DNA from: Neurospora intermedia
Taxonomy: Eukaryota > Ascomycota > Sordariomycetes > Sordariales > Sordariaceae
Assembly: GCA_037102815.1 (NCBI GenBank)
Contig: BTPP01000001.1
Location: 1,699,001-1,763,000 of the forward strand
Reading direction: 5' to 3'
DNA length: 64,000 nucleotides
Positions 24,461 to 36,889 of this stretch are shown here, one piece after another (the stretch's first letter is position 1; each line of letters begins with the position of its first letter). The notes under the pieces are model-generated. The model saw nothing but the letters and a program-made list of their open reading frames with translations. It was not told where the DNA came from and searched no databases. The translations under genes were made by a program, and so were the position numbers.

Positions 24461-24904
24461 GCTGCCGCTACAAATTTGCTGTATTTCTTGAGAGGGGATT
24501 CGGTCGTAGCAGATGAGATTTTGGTCTCTGATGTTGTAGTAATTCCTCCCTCGAAATATTGGTGATTTGAGGCAAAATACAATGGCTATCTCATTGTTGC
24601 TGGTAACTCGTGCAATCAGCTGTTTCGTTGTGACTTTGTATTGCTGGCAACAAGTTGAACCTCACCACCCAACTCATGTCATCATTCAGAAGGGGGGTCG
24701 TTATCCAGGTCCGCGCAAAATCTCTCAATTACCTGTTTTGGCAAATACTACGCCTGCCTCGAGCCACCGCACGGATGTAACACCAATGTTACTAGTGACT
24801 TCCATATTCCGTGCGCAACGCGCTTAGGTAGGAACCGTAGCGGTACGTAAGCGCTTGAACCGCGGTCGCCGGAGCCGTATGTCGGCCGGCATTTCAACGA
24901 CAAT
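24461..24904. promoter_or_regulatory. Promoter side of TMEM19-like gene, border of RIP block
   Basis: The last stretch of normal composition before AT content jumps at about 24,905. It should contain the TMEM19-like promoter, so this gene sits within about 450 bp of presumptive heterochromatin. Confidence 0.5.
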
Positions 24905-25142
24905 ACTAGCATTGATATGTAAATAGTAAATCTGGTGCGGAATATCTGAGACTTTGCTAGTATAATTTAGGTAGTACGATGAGTCTTACCTTTAGATATC
25001 GAGCTTTCAAATTAAAAATTAGTAGATTTTATATTAAACTTTACGAAATCTAATATTTAAATTTGGTTTTATATAATAAGAACGTTATTTAACAATTAGA
25101 ATAACTATAAAAAATTTTTATTTATAAAATGGTTGTTGCTAA

Positions 25143-25835
25143 TGATTTGGGGATAGTATACGGGAACATATACGTTGATTTTTTTCTACAATGATTTTTT
25201 TCGAACCTTCAGCAAGGGTACTAGATTAGAGGGTATACTTTCTAGACTAGATAGAGCTAAATAGTTAGTATTAATAGAAGATAAAAGAATATAGGACCAA
25301 TTTAATAAGATAATAGATTAGAAAAGGTAGAAAAATAGGGATAATAGAGGAAGAAAAGAGATAAGGGGGATAGATAGGATATCGAACTTCGGAAAATAAG
25401 ATAATAGATTATTACGATATTTATTCTTCATTATACTAAAGGATCAATCTTAATTTAGTATTCTTAATTGAATAAAATGATAATTCTTGGTAATCTTTAA
25501 TTATTTACCTCTTCTTATTTTATTGTATTGAATAATCCTTCATCCCTCTAGAGGGAATATATATTCGTTTCTCTATTTACTTATAGGAAGAAGATGCTAA
25601 AAAATCTATCAACTATCTCCGTTTTCTAATAGCGACTGAACATTCAGTCATTCAACGGACATAAGACCTTAGTAAATTATATTTAACTCAATGCCTCCTA
25701 TTTCGACTATTTAGAAAGGCTTAAAAATTACCTACTATTCTACTAGATTAAACAATTAAGAATTACAGTCCTTATATATTGCTTTAATTGTAGTAGTATA
25801 GTTATTATTATTATTATAGTTTTCTCACTATTTTA
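25143..25835 (+). repeat. 5' LTR
   Basis: 693 bp. Aligns end to end without obvious gaps with 39788–40480. Starts TGATTTGGGG and ends …CTATTTTA, the terminal CA being mutated to TA. Confidence 0.9.
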
Positions 25836-25838
25836 AAT

Positions 25839-25856
25839 TGGTAATAAGGACGAAAT
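25839..25856 (+). other. Candidate primer-binding site
   Basis: Begins TGGTAATAAGG three bases after the 5' LTR. The leading TGG fits complementarity to a tRNA 3' CCA. RIP prevents naming the tRNA. Confidence 0.45.
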
Positions 25857-27559
25857 AGGTGTTAAAACCCTACGCTAAATTAGCTAAAACGAATATAGGG
25901 ACTTTACAACTTCCTATCCTCGTTGAGGTTTGCCTAATATTTATTAACGACGTTTAATTAGTCGTTATAAAGAAGTTTGAATAGCTTTATTTTAGAGAAG
26001 TATAAAAATCTTTAGTACCGGATATTTACTATAGTCTAGGGCCCTCGATAATATTCGATATATAGCTATATTAGTAACCGTACTACAATTACCGATAATA
26101 TAACTAATTAGTAGTTATCCGACTACTATTCGGATATAACGTTGGAGTATAAGTAATAATATAAGTAACTAATAAGAAAGATAGAAGAATAAATATCTAA
26201 GCGGCAATAATTGAACGTAAATAAGTATAGACGATAAATAAGCTACTAAATAGTAGTAATTCAACTATATAACCCGATAGATAAACGAATATCCGATTAA
26301 TAGTATTAAAATAATAATAAGAATAGACAATTAATAGGCTACTTAAACAGTAGCTTAGTTAAAAAACTATCCGAAGAACAATAAGTAACGAAAGAATCCG
26401 CCAATAACTAGGGCAAGTATTAGCATTAGACTTTTAAGGACCAATATCCCTAAATCTATAATGTGTAGCCCTTGCGTAAGCGTAGAAAGATTAGATAGTA
26501 CCTAGACCCCTTTTCTTCGAAGGTTTGTAATTAGTTCTCTAAAGGGAAAGGTACTAATTATTACCTCCGAATTCTTCCTTTACGTAATATATTAGCAATT
26601 ATTATTAATAGATTCTTAGGATCGTAATTATTACCGTTATTGCGTTTTAAGAACCAAAAGGAGGTAATTAGTTACTATAAACCCTTATTAGAAGGGCTTT
26701 AATAATAATATTATTATCGTAGAACGAGAATTGCTACTCTCGAATACTAATAATGGAAGTAGAGAGGTAGAAAAGGTAGAGGGTAAGAATTAAAGAGGTT
26801 CCTTTTACTTAGAGAAAGAAAGAGAAAAGGAATATTAAAAGAATAAGAAAAGACGAAAACCGATTGGAGATCTCTAATTAGAGGAGGTACAATAGTACGG
26901 TAATACCTAACTAATAGGAAAATAATTAAAAGAAGGAATTAGGGACCTCTAAATTAAAGAGAAGAGGGAGAGTAAATAGATTAGTTAGTACGCAAAAGTA
27001 GTATAGACGATACTAACTAGATCCAAAACAATAGGAATATTTTTATAGCCCTAACTCCGTACACTAATTAAGAAGTATTAAATTAGCCTCCTATATTAGT
27101 ATTAGAGCTATTCCTATTATCCTTCCCAATTCCTGCTCTTCCCTCCTCGACCCCTATATTAGAAATTACCTTTTTCCCCTTTCCGAGACCTAATTAGTCT
27201 CCAACTCCTTTATTAATTTAATTAAGAAATCAATCATTAACCCTTTTTAGGAATCTATCGCTAAACTAACCTAATTCTATTTATACTCTATACTTATATA
27301 TTTTATCCGCCTCTATACCTAGTCTTCGAACCCGGTATCCGTTTCCTCGTATTACTCTTTTACAACCTATTTAATCGCCTTTGGGACTTTATTATACCAA
27401 ATTAGAGACTAACTATTCCTAAAACTTTAAATCTAAATAGTATTTTCTTACCTACTAAGATCCCCATCCTATTACTCCTATTTCTACCCCTTCTAATTAT
27501 TATTAAGGTCCTTCTTTAAGACTCTTAAAACCTAATATTATAATTATATAATCTAATTA

Positions 27560-28260
27560 GTAGCAAGAACCTAAGTACAAAATATAGTAAGCTTTAAATA
27601 AAGACTTATTAAGTAAAGACCCGTTTAAAGGCCTATCTAATACGTACTTAACGTAAATATTAATAACTAAAACTCTTATAGCTTCCTTTATAAAAGACTA
27701 TATACTTAAAGTTAAATTTAAGGGGAAGTACGTCTCTAAGTATTTGGAAGAGTTTAATAATAGGGTTCAAAGTTATTACTTCTCTAATAAAGCTAAATTA
27801 AATATTTAATACTAGTAATATATATTAAACGCCCGAAAAATTTATAGAGAAATAGCGAATAATACTACTACTAAGGGTATTTGGATATAGAAAGAATTCT
27901 ATTATCGTTTTAAGTAAAAATTCCTAGCGTTGGACCTAAATTAGATAGATAGTAAAACTACTATACTAAAGGTTTTTTACGGTAAACCTATCCCTTATAA
28001 TAGAGAAAAGATCGTTAAAACTATACTTGAATATTTAGTACTCCTAATAAAGCAACCCGAAAAGGAGAAGGACTTTGCTTAATTTATGGCTATTTATAAT
28101 TTCTGTAAGAAGCTTGCGAAAAGAACTAGAAGGATAATTATAACGACTATAGGGCTCAAGGAAAAAGTCTACTAAATAACTTGGTTATAATTCTATATTG
28201 ATATAATAAAGACTATTTACAAGTACTTTAACTTCGAAGATAGCGTTTATATTAATAATA
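27560..28260 (+). pseudogene. Gag-like region of the 15.3 kb element (RIP-broken)
   Basis: A plus-strand frame rich in TAA/TAG-for-Gln substitutions. It reads like a retrotransposon Gag helical domain (…KYLEEFNNRVQSYYF…). The domain is assigned from position upstream of the protease and from this segment only, so it is tentative. Coding relics continue to about 30,300 without a family I recognise. Confidence 0.45.
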
Positions 28261-30489
28261 AAGAGGATAATTCATTAAACGATAGTTTAGGTATAATATT
28301 AACTAAAAAGAGGATATTAGTAGTTACTAATAAAAAAAGTAATTTAATTAGATTAAATAATAATTTTAACTAGCCTTTACGCAAAAAAACCCTATTAACG
28401 ACCCAAACTACCGCTTTAACGTATACCACGTCCTATTTAACCGAAAAATCAAATATTAAGAAAATAATTAAGGAATTTAATTAAATAAGGATTATATAAA
28501 TTTAATTCGACGAAAAACTAGTAAAGAAATAAAAAGAGGAGGTTTAAATCAATTTCTTATCGATAATTGAATAGAATTACGCTATTAATAAAGGAGGAGG
28601 CTATATAGGCGGCTCCTCCGTAAGAGGCCGAAGCGGAAGAAGAGGTAGTAGAGGAAATAATTAAAACCGTAGGGACGGACGTTAAATCCGTTACTACTAG
28701 TATAGTAATAACTATTACTAAAACTAATATTAAAAGATAGTCGACAATATTCAAAAAGGCAAACTAACTATTTATTGGCCTTAAAATCCCGCGTTTGCCT
28801 CGCAAATAACTATTATAATTAGTAATAGAGAGGATTATAACGATTATATCCCTAACGAATCGATAGTCTTAATTATTAAAGAAAGGAAGTTAGGGCTTCT
28901 TATACAATCCTAAATAGCAATTTACGGGATATCTCCCGAATATAAGGCTATTTTCAATCGCTGGGAGAAGAATATTTAAATACTAAAGAAAAAGTATAAA
29001 TTTAAATTAGAATTTTCTCTACTACTTAATAATATACGTAGCCGGTAGTAGTAAAGGAATAGTAGCTTAAGTACTTCTATAAATATAACGGGTATTAATC
29101 TGCTGAATTACTATTATATAACCAACGGATTAAACATTACCTAAAAAATCTACCGAAAATCTCCAATTGAATATAAAGTTATTACAATTCGCCAAACGCT
29201 AATAGAATACCCCCAGACCTTTAGTACTTACTTTATTAGAATAACTAATACTACTAAAAATTACCTAATTCAACCGCTATTTTAAAAATAAATACTTAGG
29301 GAAGTACTTCTAAGGAACGTTTTAAAAAAATCTAGCCTTATAATTATAGAACCCACACCACCTCTAACCGATAACCTACTAAGCTTACTTCCCGAAGGAA
29401 CGCCAGAATTAGTAAACAATATTATAATTACTAAATAAGTACTCTCTTCTTTATACTACGTAGAAGCTCCTATAACTTCTATTAAACAACCTAAATATTA
29501 AAATCCTTCTGTTTTTTAGGTACAATTTATACGTAGAATAAGGGACGATTATATATATCTCCTCTAGAGACTTTAATCCTTAAATCGTTAAATCGAGAGT
29601 ACCCGTTAGATAATAGTAAGTATAGCGTCTAATCCGAGGCTATATAACCAAGAGATTAGTATTGTAGAGCCTAGTAAATAGTTTATAAGCTTTATAGGGG
29701 AAATATCTTTTCCTAATTGTCCTAATAAATAGCTACGATAGACCAACGCTATTAATAATAGTACTACTATATTTAAAAATAATATACCTTAACCCCCTAC
29801 CCTAGAACTTAATTAGCCGCCTCCGGCAACCCGGCCGATAAAGATCCTTAGGCTAACGGTAGAAGATAAAGTAATTAATTTACTAACCCCGGATTCTAAT
29901 AAGGAAAACGCATCCGCAAAACCTACTACTTCATCCTCTATAAAGCCTACCAGAATCGTTAACGCTAATACCGTTGCAAAGGAGGCTATTAAAAGGGTTA
30001 AAGAATAATATCCTCTCGTATCCAAGATTATCGACTATAATATTCCCTATCGAATTAGGGAGCTATACCGCATAGACCGACGGTTTATAATCGCACTTAT
30101 TACCCTAATCCAATATAAAGCTGGCCTAAATAAGGATAACGTTACTAGAGTCTCCTATAAAGGCAATACAATAGTTAATTAATTTAAGGAAGCGAATTAG
30201 GTTATTCCTATAATCCAATATAAAATTAATAGTATATTTATTAAAGGAATAATGGGCGAAGGATAAGACTCTACCGAAACCTCTATCTACTACTTGGATT
30301 AGAGATCAAACGGTACAATTGAATTTATTCGAGAAGATATATTGAAGTCCGTTTTCTAGTGTATAGTAGAAGTAATTACTCCTATATAGCTATATACCTA
30401 CTTAAACAAACTTTCCTACCTATTGTATTTGGGGGATACAATTAGAATATCTATTTTACCAACTTTATTTGTCTCTTTATAGTAAAAGG

Positions 30490-30560
30490 GGCTAAAGATC
30501 AAAGCCCTCCTTAATATAGGCGCGGAGGTAAATACAATTATATATAATATAGTTAAAGAA
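30490..30560 (+). pseudogene. Aspartic protease active-site region (RIP-broken)
   Basis: Reads 'ALLNIGAEVNTI' at about 30,504–30,540. The expected Gypsy/retroviral motif is ALLDTGAEVNxI, and the Asp-to-Asn and Thr-to-Ile changes are both transitions. The active-site triad begins at 30,513. Confidence 0.65.
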
Positions 30561-31929
30561 TATAATTTAATTATTATAAATACCGGGGCTTCTAATACGG
30601 ATAGTAACGGAGGTAGACGAGACTTTATTGGGGAAGCCTATAGTTAAGTATAGCTAGCTAACATTCTACGGGAAATATACTTCTTCATTACTAGCACTTG
30701 CCTACTATATTATAATATTATATTTAGGTAGCTATTCTTCAAAAATACCTAAATAAAGCTGAATTATTCGATATATAGTATTGAATTAATTAATATATTG
30801 ATAGAAGAGACAATCGTTAAGGCTATACTAGTTCCGAAAGAGAGAGCGAGGTTAGGTGCGTAAGTAATACTATACGCTTAGGAATTCGATAAGTAACTGT
30901 CTACCCTAAATAGGCTTGCTAATTATTTAGGGGTTGATTTTAGAATTAATATATTAGTTCCTATTTAGTACAATAGCGAAGCCTAAGATAAGATCTTTAG
31001 ATAGATCGAAGATTCGACAATTAATAAGTTGTTGGACTATTTGCGGGATATTTAAAAAAAACGTTATGTATTGAAGAAGGCCGTTTTAGGATTCTTCTAA
31101 GAGCTTTTATAGGACGAACTATTTAATAATAGATAATTCGAAAGACTTTTATTTAGGGACCTTAATAATACCAACTATAACGATTTAAGTAACGTACTTA
31201 GTATTATAACTATAGGGAGTGCTCCCTACTCTATAATAGAAGAAAAGGAGTTCGTTGTAGAGTTTAGAAGGTAAGTATATAACTTTATTCAGTATTAGGC
31301 GTTAGTATAACAGTTGAGGCGTATAGATAAAAGGGAGAAAAACTATAAAAGTAGTAAACCTACACCTACCAACGTAAAGGCTAATTAATTATTACTATAC
31401 AATATAATACCCTCTAAGAACTTCGCTACTTATACTATATATAAGCAGAAAAATTAAAAGGTATCTCCAATCGACGATGTACCTTTTGATAGTTCAAAGC
31501 TAGAAGGAAACCTAAAATAGAAATTGCAACGTCTTACAACTTTAAAAAATAGATTAGAATAATAATAAAAGACTTATCTATTACTATAGAATAAAATTAT
31601 TATACTACATTTCTTAAAATTATTTGAAGGAAAATAATTAACCCCCGAGCGCCTACAAGCTATACTTAACGGCTCATACAATAATTTAACCAAGGAAGAG
31701 TAAGAGATATTTATTTATATTCTTCGAAACTATAAAGTAGCTCTCGTATAGGATTTTAATTACGTAGGAAAGATTGAACCCAATGTCTTCCCTCCCTAAG
31801 AAATTAGAATTATCCTATATTTAGTATAGTAATATAGATTAATCCCTATCCCGAAGGCTAATTATTAGAGAATCTACGAACTATTGAAAGATAGAATTTA
31901 GTGAGGAACATTAGAAGATAGTTATACCG

Positions 31930-32640
31930 CCTACTAGAACAATTGGTTTTTAGTATTTAAGAAGAATAGAGGCCTTCGATTAATTAATAATACCCAACGG
32001 ATTAACGCAATTACTTTACGTAATTCCAATATCCCTCCTAATTATAAAGAATTTAGTAAAGAATTCGGAGGATTCAAAATACTTTCCCTTTTTGACCTTT
32101 TCTCTAAATATAACCAAATCCCTCTTAATAAGAAGAATAAGGATATTACTACCTTCCAAAGTACAATAGGAATAAAAAGGATAACTATACTACCCCAAGG
32201 AAGAACGAACTCCGTTGTTTAGTTCTCTCGGGCAATAACTAGGGTACTATATAATCTAATCCCTACTATTTATCGACCCTACTTGGACGATATCTATATT
32301 AAATTAGCTATTATAGATTATAACGGATTCGAAGTTAGACTTGGCATACGCAAGTACGTCTTTAATTACTTGGTTAATATTAATAAGGTCTTAATTAATA
32401 TTGAACTTAATAGCTATACTATTGCGGCCGAAAAGTCTAAATAATATTAGCCCGAAGTTAAATTCGTAGGATACTTCTATTTAGAGGACGGTCGACGGCC
32501 TTCCCCCTACAAAGTTTTTAAAATCCTTTAATAGGAAGATTATAAATTTATTAAATAGAAAGGTAAAGAACTCTAGCAACTAAGAGCCTTCCTAGGGATT
32601 ATTAGGTACTACCAAATCTAAATCAAGGACTTCGCTACAA
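31930..32640 (+). pseudogene. Gypsy reverse transcriptase (RIP-broken)
   Basis: Plus-strand frame with the ordered RT blocks of the common fungal Gypsy lineage: 'NNWFLVFKKNRGLRLINN', 'LFDLFSKYNQIPL', 'TTFQSTIGIKRITILPQG', catalytic 'RPYLDDIYIK' (Asp-Asp at 32,286–32,291) and 'AFLGIIRYYQ' near 32,600. Both catalytic Asp codons are intact, but several Gln/Trp codons are now stops. Confidence 0.85.
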
Positions 32641-32739
32641 TAGCTTAGCCCTTATATACTTTACTAAAGAAAAATGCTAGATAGCAATAAATTAAAAATA
32701 AACAATTTACTCTAAAATACTTACAGTACAAGGTTTTAT

Positions 32740-33170
32740 CGGCTCCTTATCTTACACTTATTATTTATAATAACAACCGGTATAGGGATATTTTCCTTAT
32801 AGTAGACGTATTACTAATCGGTTGGGGAGCGGTTATTAAATAAATTGGGCTAAATAGTAAGCGCCACCCTTATCGGTTCAAAAGTAGTATTTAGTCAAAC
32901 GCTAAGAAAAGATATAACGCTACTAAGCAGGAACTTTAAGGGCTACTTTATACCTTAAAGCGATTGAAGTACTATTTATTCGGCGTTTACTTTATTATTA
33001 AAATTAATACTTAGGTTATAATCTACTAACTAAACAGTATAGCGTCTAATATCCCAATAGTAATAATTATACACTAAATTACTTAGATTCGACTATTCAA
33101 CTTCAAAATTAGATATATCCTAGGAAAGAAGAATATTATTACCAATAACCTTTCCCATATACCTCCTTCA
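32740..33170 (+). pseudogene. Gypsy RNase H (RIP-broken)
   Basis: Reads 'RYRDIFLIVDVLLIGWGAVI' around 32,780–32,840, then 'KRYNATKQEL' and 'LKRLKYYLFG', ending 'RLFNFKI…ILGKKNIITNNLSHIPP' near 33,170. This is the standard Gypsy RNase H and linker layout. Confidence 0.75.
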
Positions 33171-33479
33171 GTAGTAGATTAGCGGAATAAAGCTAATAAA
33201 GAAGATATTAACGATTTTATAGACTAATAAATCTATATAATTAAATTCAACGGGGCAATAAACTAAGGGAAGAAAACCTAAGAACCCTTAAAGGGTCGAT
33301 AGACTTACGACTCTTAAAGAATTGCTAGGTACCTCCAAACGCTAGAACTGCCTATCAACTTAACTACCGAATTAGAATAATAGCGCTTCAAAACCGAAGT
33401 TCTAAAATTCTTCTTCTATAAAGGGGCTTTATAGTTACGCCCTACGAATACTAATCAAGCACCACACAAACTTATAAAT

Positions 33480-34610
33480 AACGATACTAATCGTAATATT
33501 ATCTTTCACAAATATTATAATAAAATTAGCTATAAGGGAAGAGAAGCGACTTACTACCGTATTACTAACTTCTATTAGTAGAAGGGTATTTATTCCTATA
33601 TAGAAAGACGCATTAGGTTTTGCCTAAACTATTAGAAATAGAATCCTAAGCGGTTTATTAATACTTTCTAATATATTAATCCGTCACTACAACCCTTCTA
33701 TAAATAAATACTAAATATCTAATATATATTAAGGAAGGACAGTAAAAGAATCAAGATTATTAAGGCACGGGATAACCTTACTAGTTATATAGAAATAAAT
33801 ATCCTCCCTATAGTAAACTTAAAGTATATAACTCGCTTTATTAAAATATAAATCATTTATCGATAGGGCTTACTCTTATTAATCATTATTAACAGCAATT
33901 CGGAATTCCGGAAAGACTACAATAACTTACTATAGAAGTTCAATATCCCTTTTATAAGGATTTTACCTTACAACTCTAAAGTAAATAGGGTAAATAAATT
34001 TAAATACTTCCTAATTGTAATAGTATTTACAAAGCTCACTAGCAATACAGAGAGCAATTAGAAGCCCTAACTACCTTACATTTTATTTACAAATCGGACT
34101 ACAATCCGGGGAAGCTATAATTTTACTCCCTTCTACCTCAATTACGGATATAATCCTATCTCGCCAATTGAACTTAACCTACTATTTTAGAGAATTATAT
34201 AATAAGGTAATATACAGGATAATAAATTACTTAAAGTCCGGCTTAATTTAATACTTACTAAAGCCCGTTTACTATAAGATAGTAAATATAGATTTAATTT
34301 TACTACTGAACGAGTCTTAATAATAAGGTAGAAGGCCGTAGAATACCGCAATTCAATAAATAAAGGAAAGATTAGACCCGATATTGTAAAACTACGGGTA
34401 GGAGATTTAGTATTAGTTTATAATTGTATTCGACGAATCAATATAAATTTAGTTAGAAAATTAATTTACTATTAACTTAGTCCTTTTCGAATTAAAAAGA
34501 TTACCTCCAAGTATAAATACCTCTTAAAAACTTTGGATAGTATTAATATTACTACCTCCTACCCGGCTAAGAGGATTAAGAAATATTTTTTATATAATAG
34601 TATATAGTTG
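33480..34610 (+). pseudogene. Gypsy integrase with GPY/F-type C-terminus (RIP-broken)
   Basis: An H2C2-like segment (…EATYYRITNFY…RIRFCLNY…) near 33,545–33,650 precedes a core domain that includes '…SEFRKDYNNLL…FNIPFIRILPYNSK' near 33,900–33,980. The C-terminal 'LSPFRIKKITSKYKYLL' near 34,480 matches the GPY/F module. I see no clear chromodomain directly after it. Confidence 0.7.
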
Positions 34611-34899
34611 GAACCAGATTATAATATAACTAATTAGGAAACGCTTCCTTTACTATACCTAAAAGAAACCTTAGAGGAACCCGTAATTAATAAAAATACT
34701 ACAAGGAAGGTTATAGATTATACGATTAATTAAAATACTAAAAGGGAAATACAGCGGACAATAGAATAGTATAATAGGAATTTTAAAATTGTTTTACCCC
34801 GAAGGAAGCCTAAAGATTAGAAACCAATATATAGGCAAGGAAATAAGAAACTTTAATACTTTACGTAATTAGGTACTACTATAAAATTAATTACTTCGA

Positions 34900-36420
34900 T
34901 TATTTATTATTTTATACGAAAGGAACCGAATAAATATTATTATTCCTTTTAAAGGGAAGAGAAAGATAGGAACGCTTACACTTTACTATATACTACAATA
35001 TTAAAAACATTCCCTATAACACAAGAAAAATTAAAATAATTAAAATACTTATTATTATACTACCAAATAAAGCTTGAATAAGAACGATCCTTCTAGTAAT
35101 ACTTAGAGGTAGTAATCCTAAGAAAATTTTTATATATTTTTACCCTAGAATTCCCGTCCTAGAAAATAGCGCAGATATATTAATTACTTTATAAATTAGG
35201 ATATACTAGATAAATCCAACCTTAGACCTCAAACCTCCAACCCCCTTTCCTACCAAAGATACTCAAACCAAGGCCTAATCTCCCCTCCAAAGAATACCCT
35301 AGTACGAAATTATAATAGAAGAATATTAGCAATTATCTATTCCTCCCGACTACTATACTACCTAGCACTTAGCTTATTAGTATAGGGAATACCCGAATTA
35401 CAAATACGCACTAAAAATACCGAATTTATAGTATATTCTTTAGCCGTTCTACAATTCTACATATAGTTACTATAGATGCTATCTTTAAAGCCGGGTAAAA
35501 AAAGCGAACAATATTCAATAAAAGGATTAATAATTAGAGTCCGTTCAAACTAATTAGAAATATTATAGAATATAAATATATATTCCTTTTAGAACATCGC
35601 AATATAGTAACTGCACTATAGGGAATTACTAGCATCTAGAGAAAAGATTAGCAAGGAACTAATTAGGGAGTAAGGATATATACTTTTTATTAAAGATCTA
35701 AATAACTAATACTTTAAACCGCTTATCCTATTGAGCTATAAAATGGGTATAGCAACTAAAAGGCTAACTACCTTTAGCGTTAATCCAAACCAATCTCGGC
35801 ACTATATTAGGGGAAGCTATAATTTGTCTAATCTAATTAAGAAACTATACTTTAGCCCCAAAACCGCTAAGTATTTATAGGAAGGCTTCTTAACAATTAG
35901 GGAATCCCTATAATAGTACAAGGTACAATATTTAAGAAGGGTATTATACAATATAGACTCTTAAATAAGAGATAATTAATATTATACCCTCTATTGGTTT
36001 GTAGGCTCCTTGAATAGCGTCTACAAGCAAAGTTCTAAGGCTAATCCACTACTAGATTTACGAATAAAGATATTTATAAGCCTTAGGACGGTCGTTATAC
36101 TAAATTTGGTGAGAAATAGTAAAAGGGTAAACTAGAGGAGAGATATTATTTAACTATACCCGAAGAATATTATTCTTATAAATATTCTAACGAATTCCGG
36201 TTAGCTAATTAATAATAGTAAGAAGAAGAAATTATATAGGATTTCCGCATTATTAAGGCTAGTTAGAACCGTAGGTAGATATCTTAACAATAAATATTAG
36301 TAATAGAAGAAAAAAATTAATAAAAAATAAAAAATTAATTAAAAAAAGAAGGAAATAAAGAAGGAAAGACCGACTAAAGGAAGTAGGTTTTTATACCCAA
36401 ACTATAAATCATTATCAACG
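34900..36420 (+). pseudogene. Extra coding region 1 after integrase, unknown product
   Basis: Plus-strand coding-like frame that becomes long once TAA/TAG are read as Gln, for example around 35,580–36,120 ('…YKMGIATKRLTTFSVNP…'). A basic Lys-rich stretch follows near 36,310–36,370. I do not recognise the family. It lies between integrase and the Ulp1-like frame and may be part of the same third ORF or a separate protein. Confidence 0.4.
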
Positions 36421-36889
36421 CCTAATCTATTACTTACAATTCTAAGTAAAGGTAGTTGATTAGAGAAAGCCTACTATACTAAGTAGCTATCAAAGTTATT
36501 GCAACTACTAGAAAAAGAAGAGATAAAAGATTATTACTACCTTCAACCCTTATAGTCTATTACTTGTATAATAGTTTTAAAAGAAAGGATAAATTTATTA
36601 TATAAGAGGCAAATACTACGAGGCCAAGTATTACATTATAAGCCAAGCGAGTAATAGCTTTAAAAAAATACTTTTAATAATTGAGTAAACTAGCTAAACA
36701 ATCTATAAAATATCTATATAATACCCTTCTCCCCCCACCTCCTTCCTTCTTTTCCCTTCCTCTCCTAATATAACAATATTAAGAAGCCTAAAACTTCTAA
36801 AGCACTTTCTTCTCTATTACGACGATCTCGATCCAACGCAACTTACATCCTTTACTCCTCCTCCAAACTCGACTCAATACGATTTAAAC

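Noticed and set aside
28557-30025. Two short minus-strand frames of 65 and 70 codons in the LTR element
   Set aside because: They are opposite to the coding strand of the retroelement and survive only because RIP stops fall mainly in sense-strand frames.
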